Shown: piece after piece, positions 1-9,183 of the stretch | Layout: the number at the start of each line of letters is the position of its first letter | How positions within the stretch are numbered: position 1 is the first letter of the stretch | From: Teratosphaeria epicoccoides | Lineage: Eukaryota; Ascomycota; Dothideomycetes; Mycosphaerellales; Teratosphaeriaceae | NCBI GenBank assembly: GCA_021401465.1 | Contig: JADDMT010000242.1 | Coordinates: 1-27,329 of the forward strand | Reading direction: 5' to 3' | Length of the DNA: 27,329 nucleotides | The notes under the pieces: model-generated | Databases searched by the model: none | Told to the model about the DNA's origin: nothing | The model's input: the letters and a program-made list of their open reading frames with translations, nothing else | Position numbers and translations under genes: made by a program

Positions 1-1009
1 CATTAGTTAGCGTAGGCTACTCTTTTACGACTTAGACTTTCTTAGTGTCTATCTTGATTCTATTCTATGCTACTACGTAGCTAAGGAATTGTACTTCCTG
101 CTTGTAAAACTCGCTCTTCTAAGGCTTAACCTTTAACTAGTAATTCTGGAGTTTCTGAAGTACCTTGCGTACGTAAGTCCTATACTCTTCGATCGTCCGG
201 GAGTAGACGAGGATGTCGTCTAGGTATACAACTACAAAGACGTCAAGGTACTCTCGTAGCACATTATTAATAAATGCCTGCTATGTCGCTAGGGCATTTG
301 TTAACCTAAATAGCATAACTATGTACTCGTAGTGTCTAAACCTAGTTCGGAACGTAGTCTTCTATTCTTCGCCTTCCTTAATTCGAATTCAGTTATATGC
401 TCTAGGTATGTCGAGCTTCGAGAACTACATTGCTCCTTGTAGGCGGTCCTGCAATTCCGAGAGCAAAGGAAGCGGATAACTATTCTTTATCGTGATGTCG
501 TTTAATCTACGATAATCTACGCAGAGTCGCTAGTCATCTTCCCCCTTAGGCACAAACAGGATTAGATATCTGGCTAGGGACTGCGACTCGCGGATGAAGC
601 CTTTCTAGAGGTTGTCTTCTAGGTATTTCCGGAGAATCTCTAGTTTCGCCGCTAACAACAGGCGAACTAATTGCTTCGTTAGTGTCTTGCTAGGGAGTAA
701 GGGTATCCCGTGGTCCTACTCCTAGTATTCTGGCAGAGCTTCTTAGTCAGGTTCTTCCTTAAAAAGAGTAGCGAACTCTTTATACTTATCGGGAACTATG
801 AATTCGACCCTGACTTCTGTTTGCGTTGCTTTGACCTATAGGACGTGTACTTCCTGTTCTAGATCCTTAATGGCGGCTACTATCTCGCTTAAAGTCATAG
901 CACATATATCGATCTTACCTAGTACGTCGTACACTACAGGTAGAGGTATCGATCTTGAGAGTTCCGGGAACTAGATCCTCTCATTCTTCTAGTCGATATA
1001 GGGGTTAGC
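1..1009 (-). pseudogene. pol: Element 0 pol: reverse transcriptase fragment
   Basis: Minus-strand reverse transcriptase of a Ty3/Gypsy element, copying element RNA into cDNA. In one frame I can read, in order, VDYRRLND (near 510), FSKLDI (near 410), TRFRHYEY (near 330) and the catalytic YLDDILVYS (near 200-225). The first third is the spacer between protease and RT. The frame continues without a shift to the left edge. My translation has 17 in-frame stops: 14 TAG, 2 TAA and 1 TGA, as expected from CAG, CAA and TGG codons hit by CpA-to-TpA change. It is a dead copy. Its upstream part resumes at 9184, beyond the inserted element A. Confidence 0.9.
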
Positions 1010-1369
1010 TGATATAGATGTATGTGCTATATGATATGAAAATATCTCGTAGTGTGACAGAGTAATCCGACCTTTTAGTAGGTACAAGACAGCGCTGCTT
1101 TCTGCTTATCGCAGAGGTGGCGCTAAGGGTGCTTATAACCCCCGACGCTCCTTAATTAGGGAAAGCATGTCCGAGCCTAACCCCGTAGGGGTACCGTAGG
1201 GTCAGCGACGTAGGGGCGTCCTACGTCGACAACTGATCCTACTCAGACGACATACGAGCTAACGTATGTACGAAGGACCCCCTTACTATATGTGGCAGGG
1301 TCACTACATGCTAAGGGCGGCCATTAGAACCCATGCGGTTCAAATGGTCCCCTAGTATCAACCGTATCA
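1010..1369 (-). repeat. Element A 3' LTR (360 bp)
   Basis: Minus-strand LTR, TGATACGG...TATATCA. It is nearly identical to 8819-9178 and 23738-24097, and more diverged from 14439-14799. It is flanked outside by TTAGC and inside by a polypurine tract. Confidence 0.95.
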
Positions 1370-1383
1370 CTGCCCCTCCTCCT
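1370..1383 (-). other. Element A polypurine tract
   Basis: On the minus strand, AGGAGGAGGGGCAG immediately precedes the 3' LTR. It is the expected primer for second-strand synthesis. Element B has the same tract with CAG changed to TAG. Confidence 0.85.
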
Positions 1384-2004
1384 ATGAGGATGTCCCTAGC
1401 CTTACTAAGTGACGCACGCAGAACATATAGGGTACGGGATATAGCACGCTCACACCACGCAAGGGTGAATAGGTAGATAGCCTGCGCAACATGTGTCATG
1501 CGCACACCTTAACACCTTCGTAGCGAGTACAGGGCGGAGGCTGCTAACTCGGGCGGGTTTTAATCTGTCACATGTTAGGCGGCTTCGTAACACCTTCGCT
1601 TTACATGCAGATCGAGATATCAGGAAACCACGAGTACGTACTTCGGTCAATCCTTGAAATTATAGGGCGAGCATGCGCGCCGGCCTCGCCAAGTAGCTTG
1701 GCCGTCCCTATTTAGTCATGACCATGAAGAACGTGTCGCAGAACCTCGGGGTAGTAGGAAAGTACGCGGACGCTCTGCGCGCGCCGCTCGAAACGGCAGG
1801 AGCGCGCTCCTGGCGCGGGCCTCGCCACATTTCTATGCTAGTAGGCTAGCACGAGTGCGGTCGGCGCACATGCGTGACGGCCGCGTTATCCGTTCTTGCA
1901 TCATTCGGTCCCCTTGTAAGTCAACTAAAGGCAGGTACTCTGCGTATGTAGTTCGAGTCACTAGCTCAACGGTTGCGGTAGGCAACAGGGGGGCTGTCAG
2001 AGGG
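1384..2004. other. Element A non-coding stretch between polypurine tract and antisense promoter
   Basis: About 620 bp without a convincing frame on either strand; the short frames seen here are not conserved in element B. It probably holds upstream control sequence for the antisense gene. A small perfect hairpin GCCAAG-TAG-CTTGGC lies at 1688-1702. In element B it is GCTAAG-TAG-CTTAGC, still paired. Confidence 0.5.
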
Positions 2005-2012
2005 TATAAAAA
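2005..2012 (+). promoter_or_regulatory. TATA box for the antisense ORF of element A
   Basis: TATAAAAA, 163 nt upstream of ATG 2168, followed by a pyrimidine-rich leader and a short CAAT repeat (2128-2141). It is conserved at 15435-15442 in element B, where much of the surrounding sequence has RIP changes. Confidence 0.65.
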
Positions 2013-2167
2013 CCTCGTCGCTTCCTAAACTTTCCTGTTCTAAGACACTAACATCGACCTCTGCTCCTACTTCGCTTAGCTTGCACCTCGCCGTGTCTGC
2101 GGGTCTGTACTAGAGCTCCTTCTTCTTCAATCAATCAATCAAGATTAATTAACCCGTCTTAGCTATA

Positions 2168-3664
2168 ATGGCTCATGTGCTGCAGACTAAGTTCGACGCT
2201 ACTTGCTCTGCCCGCGATTGTCGCTCGTGTCGATGATGCCTTGACAACCTTAGTAGCCAAGCTGCACACATCTCTCCTCCGCGTGTTAGTAAGGCGTCCC
2301 CTACCCGCGAGGTATGCGTGACTTGTACTAACCGAAGCGTAGCCGAGATCTGCGTTAGCGGGTTTGATAAGAGCAGTGTCTACCGCAATTATGTCAACTG
2401 TAATAGCAAGCATCAAAAATGCTAAGACCTCCCTAAAGAGGTGTACGGCGAGTACAACTAGCTCTGCCGTAACATCGATGACTTCTAGAGTGCGCGCGAC
2501 GAGGGGATTGCCGAAGGTACTCCGACTATGAACAGGCTACAGGCTAAGTACCGCGAGGCACTTGCCTACCTGCTTGGCGCCCTCTCGTGCTTCACCGCGA
2601 CTGCTAACCGTTCTCATGGCGGCGTTCGCTTCGACTCTCTGCTAACAGGCGAAAACGTTTGTCTAGGTCTGATCGCAGACTTAGTCTAGAAGATCTTGAA
2701 GGTGCTAACCGTTAGGGTCGAGACCTTCGCCATAGTACGCATACAGTGCGGGTGCCCTCTAAGTATGAATGCTGACTTTCTCCGCTAGGCTAACGTTAGC
2801 GTCGAGAAATATCCGACTAGCCGTCAGCGTCAGCAACTCGGGGCCCTTGCCTCTATTGACGATGACTTTGAGACGCGGATGATCCGCAAGAAGGTCATCA
2901 AGCAATTCACCGCTCCCGCCGCTAAGGCCACGCCCTAGCGCCGTACCGAGAGGCAGCCTGCCTCTAAGCCGGTCCCGAGGACTAAGCCGTAAGTTACTTA
3001 CTCGAATCCTGTCGCGTGCGTACAGCTAACACATTGTAGCGCCGCCGCCTACGCCGCCTCGACGCTACTGTCTAAGAAGAAGAAGAGGGCTAGGGCCGAA
3101 ATTGAGGTCAGCGACGAGGAAGCCGAGCCTTCCCCGCTTGCGACCCGCACTACGTCCGTCAAGACGCTAAGGCACAAGCCTCTAGGCCAGATCTTTGAGG
3201 ATGAGGAGGATGACGACGCTCAGGATACCTTCGGTCCTAACGTGATCCCTTCGCGCCGTAGTGTCACCGCACTAGTTACGCCTGAGGGAGATACTAAGTC
3301 CGATGATGTGGTCGACACTCGTGTCAAGAAGCGCAAGATGATCTCGAGGGCCGAGCGCGACAGCCGCAAGCGCGCTCGAGTCTCTTCGCCTTCTGATGCT
3401 AAGGATGAGGTAGTCGTCGCGACTAGGCGCAGTGAGGGTGTCGCTAGTTCTCTGGCTACTATAGGCTCCGAAGACGAGCTCCCTCGTAACCTACTAAAGA
3501 AGAAGATGCCGGCCTCTCTTCGTGGCGTTGCCACCCCCGTTACTCATAGTCGCTTCAGGGTGTTTAGTAGACCCTGTACAGGTAGGCAGCCCCTAGCGGA
3601 CCGCAACAAGAAAGACTCTCCTGCTTCGGGTTTAGTCAGGAAGCCCCCGACTAGTAGTCGCTAA
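2168..3664 (+). pseudogene. Element A antisense ORF: Cys-cluster, basic/acidic nuclear-type protein
   Basis: A 498-codon frame on the strand opposite to gag-pol, between pol and the 3' LTR; the two ends converge with about 140 bp between stops. It has eight internal stops (5 TAG, 2 TAA, 1 TGA), otherwise one frame from ATG 2168 to TAA 3662, and is fully open from 3242. Features by residue: Cys at 13, 18, 21, 24; C50-x2-C53-x8-C62-x12-Y75-x2-C78-x6-C85, where residue 75 is Cys in element B, giving a Zn2Cys6-like pattern; an acidic run EDEEDDD near 345; basic NLS-like KKRK and RKRAR near 386-400. The TATAAAAA at 2005 and a CT-rich leader suggest its own promoter. Element B keeps identical length without indels. 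I do not recognise the family. Regulatory or DNA-binding function is inference. Confidence 0.8.
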
Positions 3665-3804
3665 GCATTAGCTACGAAGCTAATCCGAGCATGTCTCTTG
3701 TTCTTCTTGGGTTTATTCTAGGTGTGCCTTTAGGCATCAATGATGTATGAGTAGGGCGTTTGCTTCTCGTTATTACTTTGCGCGTTGTGCGCTACATACA
3801 CATG

Positions 3805-6800
3805 TTAAGAATTCTGCTCTAGAACCCTCATCTTCCCACGAATCGACCTTCTTAAGCCCTGCTTACGCCTCCTCCGCTCTTCGAATTCACGAATAGCTTC
3901 TAGAGCGTTCTTGCAGTCTTCGGCTAGAACCCATTGTGTGTACTTAGGTAGGTATCCTTTCTACTTCACTAGATAGTACGTTACGCCCTTACGCTACATA
4001 CTGTCCTTAATACCCTCGACTTCCTACTCTTCGTTCTCTTCTGCTACTAGCATCGGGTCCGCGGGCTCTTCGCCCTCGCGCTATACCTATAGTTCGAGTA
4101 GAGATACGTAGAAGACGTCATGCACACGATACGACGATAGTAACGATAGCCGGTACGCCTGCAAGCCTATCGCGTCGCGTATCCAGAAGGGTCTGACGAA
4201 CCTTGGCGTCATCTTCTTGCTCGGAAGTTTCAGCTTGAGATTCTTCGTTAACAGTAACACCTTCGTACTAACTACGTACTACATCGGTTTAGCACGGGTG
4301 TTATTATGTTTAATCTGGGATTCTGAGGCCTTTTTCTAGTGTTCTATTAGCACCGAATGTACCTTGCGCATACGCCGCGCTAATTCCGCGGCAGCTGGCA
4401 CCCTCTCCTCAGAAGACTCGTCCTGAGGCAGTTCTAGGTGTATTTCCGGATCAAAGCTATAGAGAATCTGAAATGGCGACATGCGCATAGCAGCATGCAC
4501 GCTATTATTGACTGCAAATTCCGCCATAGGAATTACGTCAGCCTAGGCATCCTAGTTCTTAGCGTAGTAGCACCGGAGGTACTACTTAAGAGTCTAGTTC
4601 ATACGTTTAGTCTGACTATTAGTCTGTAGATAGAATGCTATACTTAGGCGGTGCTTGACACGCGCTTCAAACACAAATTCTTGCTAGTATTCACTAGTAA
4701 AGACAGAGCCTCGATCCGATAGGATACTTCGGGGGACACTAAAGCGCTGTACGACTTCGTCGCGAAGTAGCTGCGCAAGCTTGCCGCTTGTGCACTTTTT
4801 CGTATATAGGATGAAGATATTCATCTTCGAGTATCGGTCGACTACTACAAGGATAGCATCAACCACATCACCTTTCTACTTTGCTAGCGGCAAATCGGTA
4901 ATGAAATCCATGGTCAAGTCTTGCCATAGTCTCTCTAGTAGTAGGAGCGCCTAAGCATCGCTATAGGGGCGATGGCGCCGAGATTTGCTAATCTGGCACG
5001 TCTAGCAGGATTTGACATAGTCAGAGACATCCTGTTCTAGCGTAGGCTACTAGTATTTACGTCCGAGAAGTGCGTTCGTCTTCTCTACGCCAAAATAGCC
5101 CGCGAGTTTATTGTCATGATGAATACGGAGGAGCTACGAACAGAGTACGCGGTTAGCGGGTACGTAGAGCCTATTGTCAAAGTACTACAAGTCGCCTGAC
5201 TTGGTCTAGTACTTCGGACCGCCTGCGGTATCCTGGAGGGCTACACCCTCATTAATCAACTCCGGTTCTCGCTCTTGCAACCGCTGAATAAGTCTCGAGA
5301 CTTCTTTAAAGGGTTCTTTAGACATCGCATGCTTACTGCATGTAAGCCGGTTGACTACCGCACGGATCGAGCTAGACACAGTCGCCACAACTGCCGGATA
5401 GGAGGGTTTGTCACTAGCGGAGGCCATGAGGCCCCATTAGACCCGCAGTCGACCTACAAGAGGAGCTAACGACGGATTGCCGCCCTAAACTACAAGCTTC
5501 GTTTGCAGCGTAGGGAGAAGCTGTTAGTTACCCTCTTCCCTAGTGTTGTAGTCCGGTCGTCGCGAAGGACTGTTAGCCGGATTCGTCTTTCTGGAACGAT
5601 GCTAGATAACGAAGTCAAAGCTAGCGAGGAAAGTCGCCTACCTTGCTTGCCGACTACTTAGCTACTTCACGCCCATGAAGCCGCGAAGGTTGTTATGGTC
5701 GGTGAGTACCTTAATAGGGTGCGCCGCGCCTTCGAGGTAGTGTCGGTACTCCTTGAAGCCGTCAACAATAGCCAAAAGTTCTTGGTCGTGAGTCTCGTAG
5801 TTAAGCTTAGCGCCCTGCATCTTCCGCGACTAGAAGGCAATTAGGTACTATCGCGCACTGCCTTCATGCGACTAGAGCTGCGATATAATTGCGGCTATTG
5901 CGAATTTTGAAGCATCGGTCTCTATCTGGATCTTCGTAGCGGGGTCAAAGTGCCGAAGTATAGGCGTAGTTTAAAAAGCTGCTTTGAGTTCAGAGAAGGC
6001 CTTGCTCTAAGCCTCCTCCTAAGGCACTTTCCCTAGCTTTTTTCCTCGAACCGCGCCCTTTGCGAGGGCCGTGAGGGGAGCCACGATCTTCGAGTAAGAT
6101 CGTATGAATCTGCGGTAGAAGTTAGTGAATCCTAGGAACACCTGCACTTCTCGGAGGGTAGTTAGCTGCGGCTACTCCGCGATTGCGGACACCCTTCGGT
6201 CATCTATGATAACTCCTTCCGTAGAGACGATGTATCCGAGAAACTCAATCCTATCCGTCAGGAATGAGCACTTCTTTAGGTTCGCGTAGAGAGCGAACTT
6301 GCGGAGCCGTTCGAGCACTATACTTAGATGCCGCATATGCTCCTCCTTCGAGTCAGAATAGACTAGTATATCGTCTAAATACACTACGTAGCAGGTGTCA
6401 ACGAGGCTGGCTAGGGCCCGGTTGATATACGCTTAGAACGTCGCTAGTGCGTTAGTCAAGCTAAATGGCATCACTGTATACTCGAAGTGTCCGTACCGCG
6501 TTTAGAATACAGTCTTCTACTTGTCGCCCTTTCGGATCGGTATCCGGTAGTAGGCGTCCTTCAAGTCGATAGACGAGAAGATGGCGGCGCGACCAAGGCG
6601 GTCAAGCGTCTCGCTAATAAGTAGTAGGGGGCAGCGGTTCTTCTAGGTTACCACGTTAAGGCCCCTATAGTTAACGCATAGGCGGAGCGTGTTGTCCTTC
6701 TTCAGGACGAACATAACTAACGCTCTAGCCTCGCTGTCGCTTCGTCGGATCCACGCGTTCCTTTGCGCCTTGTAGAGGTAGTCTCGAAGTGTTTCGAGCT

Positions 6801-8769
6801 ACGATTCCGACATGGGGTACAGAGGTCGATGCGGAGGATTGTAACCCTCCTTAAGGTTAATCGCATGTTCCGCGTCTAGGGCCTAGGCATAGGCCGTAGC
6901 TTCTGCGTCGAAAATATCGGCGTATTCCTCTAACTTAGGCGGAAGGGTAACGTCTTCCTTGACGTTCTGTATGCAGACCGCATACACGCATTAGACCTTC
7001 TTCATGTCCTTGTAGAAGCTGTGTGCGTCACGCATCCGCACCGCAGGAACTTCGCCTATAGAGCTGTAGAACTAGTTGTCGGTAGCTCTATCAACAACGA
7101 CTCCCTGCTTGTAGCGCCAAGGGCGGCCGAGCAGGAGCTCCTTATCAGGAACGTCTTCGGCGTAGAAGACTTCGTTAGTCTCGCGCACTTCTCCCGAGGA
7201 GTCCGCGAGTTAGAGGCGCACGTTGTACGCGCCTCGAGCCGCTGCGCCTTCGCCCCGAAAAGACTTCATGGTAGGCAGCAGGGCTCCTAGGATCGGCTTC
7301 AAACCGAGCCGTACGATTACCCTCTAGGGTATCACGTTGACCTCCGCAAGGTCATCTAACATACAGTCTACTAGCTCGAGCGAGCCATTAACTCGGACCG
7401 CGCCGGATAGGCGCCGCGCAGGCCACGAGTCTACACTATCGGTGACAGACAGCTTAGATACCCGCAGTAGCTATTCGGTTGTCTCGGGCTTGTCCTTCTT
7501 TCGCCTCCCCTCCAGGGAGGTTTCGGACACCTTGCTTACCTTCTTCCCATCACTTCGTTTAGGATAGCGAGCCGCCTAGTAGTCCCTCGCTCCACAGATG
7601 TGGCAGCTACTCGGAGGCTTCTCGCTACTGTCTTTTGGCTCGGAGGGCTTGCTCCTCCGGAATGAACTACCGCGTTAGACGTGGCCCCTAGGGCGCTTGT
7701 GATAGCGGCCCTTCAGGGGGTCCTCAGGGCTTAGACGCTTATTGTCCTTACCGCCTAATTTTCCATTTCGCTTCAAGGTGATTTCCATACGTGTCGCAAG
7801 GGACACGAGGTCTTGCCGAGTTGTCGGAAGTTCATGAAAAGTCATGATTATGTTCCGAAGATTATCATCAAGTTTGACAAGCAAGTGCCGCACGCGTTGC
7901 GTCTCGGTATAGGGTAGCATCTGTCCCTCGAGCGTGGCGAGGTAGGTTGCGAAGCTAGAGGTTGTTTGTCCCTTCCCCTGCTTAGCCTTCTCGTACTCGA
8001 CAGACACGGTAAGGGCGCAATTCCCCGGATCCTCGACCTAGTCGACACAGAACTAGCGAAAGTCCGCCTACATATACGTTCTGTCGTGGACCCGCATAAG
8101 GTCATACCGCTCATGCTAATTGTTGCGAGGTTCCTTATCCTCTTCGAGCTACATCACACTAAAGGCGACTCGTTCGCCCTCTATGGAATATCCGCGTAGG
8201 TTGAGCACGAAAACTGCCTTACACGCCTGCAAGAAAGTTCGAGCCTCCTTCAAGGTGTCTCCCTTAAACGGCTTCGGGTTGCGTGCGTTACGACTACCTC
8301 CTAGTTAGCCTACTATGGCCCCGAATTCAGGTACCAAGTTCGCGGGCACACGCGGAGGGTCTGCGCCTCCTAGTAAGTTGTCTTCGCGGGTCCCTGGCGT
8401 GAAATCTCGCTAGATTTCTTCGTCTGCTGGTTCGTTAGTACTGCTCATGGCGACGTCTTCGTCGTCCTCGCTGTTGTCGCTACTAGGAGCGGTGCGGCTC
8501 CGGCTCTAGTTCGCAAGGTAGTTCGCGACCTAATTGACAATCATGGCTACGAGGGCCGGGTCGATAGTCGGGGTTAGCTGCAGTCCCTGTGCGGGGGGTC
8601 TATTGCCTAGTCCGCCGCGTAATTGTCCTCTAGCGGAACCGTCGCTCGATGTAGTGTCGCTCGTAGCGGGTACTTCTGCGGGCTAGTTACTCGGGCTAGC
8701 TTCGCTATCGCGGGCGCTCGGGATGGCGCTCGCTACGCGTTAGTTGCGAGTTCATGGTACTCTAGACAT
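3805..8769 (-). pseudogene. gag-pol: Element A gag-pol polyprotein (single frame, RIP-inactivated)
   Basis: All domains lie in one minus-strand frame from ATG 8769 to the stop at 3807-3805 (1,655 codons including stop), with no gag-pol frameshift. In order: gag capsid (8600-7680); zinc knuckle CHICGARDY (7605-7564), with His changed to Tyr and the last Cys to Tyr; protease-like block VDCMLDDLAEVNVI (near 7370); RT with LCVNYRG (near 6680), FSSIDLKDAYYRI (near 6575) and YLDDILVYS (6381-6355); RNase H TDASKF (near 5919); integrase HHDNKLAGYFG (near 5120), CxTCQ, DFITDLP and LSDRGS (near 4725); chromodomain with YLVK and KGY (near 4000-3870). The catalytic integrase Glu in the TLEQYLR motif reads Lys at 4587-4585. 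The terminal stop is TAA here and TGA in element B, so it is genuine. Many in-frame TAG codons make the gene dead. Confidence 0.93.
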
Positions 8770-8806
8770 ATCGTAGTATTCTCTGCCAGACTGCAAAGCA
8801 GGGGGG

Positions 8807-8815
8807 AGAAAGCAG
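8807..8815 (-). other. Candidate self-priming site of element A
   Basis: Plus-strand AGAAAGCAG, 3 nt inside the 5' LTR edge, is the inverse complement of CTGCTTTCT at 8904-8912 in the LTR. On the minus strand the LTR copy lies at about the expected transcription start. This is the layout of Tf1-type self-primed elements, where the RNA 5' end anneals just downstream of the 5' LTR. No tRNA-like TGG start is present. Confidence 0.5.
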
Positions 8816-8818
8816 AAC

Positions 8819-9178
8819 TAATATAGATGTATGTGCTATATGATATGAAAATATCTCGCAGTGTGACAGAGTAATCCGACCTTTTAGTAGGTACAAGACA
8901 GCGCTGCTTTCTGCTTATCGCAGAGGTAGCGCTAAGGGTGCTTATAACCCCCGACGCTCCTTAATTAGGGAAAGCATGTCCGAGCCTAACCCCGTAGGGG
9001 TACCGTAGGGTTAGCGACGTGGGGGCGTCCTACGTCGACAACTGATCCCACTCAGACGACATACAAGCCAACGTATGTACGAAGGACCCCCTTGCCATAT
9101 GTGGCAGGGTCACTGCATGCCAAGGGCGGCCATTAGAACCCATGCGGTTCAAATGGTCCCCTAGTATCAACCGTATCA
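8819..9178 (-). repeat. Element A 5' LTR (360 bp)
   Basis: Same sequence and length as 1010-1369. On the minus strand it has a TATAAG box about 34 nt before AGAAAGCAG (complement at 8904-8912), the probable RNA start region. The outer flank TTAGC (9179-9183) matches 1005-1009. Confidence 0.95.
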
Positions 9179-9183
9179 TTAGC

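Larger units (their letters stand above)
1010..9178 (-). mobile_element. Element A: complete 8.17-kb chromovirus with an antisense ORF
   Basis: Full Ty3/Gypsy element on the minus strand: 5' LTR 8819-9178, single gag-pol frame 8769-3805, antisense frame 2168-3664, polypurine tract, 3' LTR 1010-1369. The perfect 5-bp target duplication TTAGC is at 1005-1009 and 9179-9183. Both LTRs are 360 bp with TGATA/TATCA-type ends (the 5' copy ends TATTA, one CpA-to-TpA change). It sits inside the pol of element 0. Elements B and D belong to the same family. Confidence 0.95.

Noticed and set aside
1311..1650. Short minus-strand frames in the element A LTR and leader
   Set aside because: They span LTR or non-coding leader, and have no recognisable motif or support from element B.
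2159..2416. Minus-strand 85-codon frame, also seen at 15655-15855
   Set aside because: It is conserved only because it mirrors the plus-strand antisense ORF, whose frame extends over 498 codons and has a promoter. The mirror frame ends early and has no motif.
7021..7290. Plus-strand frames at 7021-7290, 7337-7567, 7966-8199, 8120-8308 and 8623-8826
   Set aside because: They lie opposite the gag/protease frame of element A and show no motif; they are mirror frames of real minus-strand coding sequence.
8800..8818. tRNA primer-binding site next to the element A 5' LTR
   Set aside because: The sequence begins GTTCTGC rather than TGG and matches no tRNA 3' end I can recognise; self-complementarity to the LTR explains it better.
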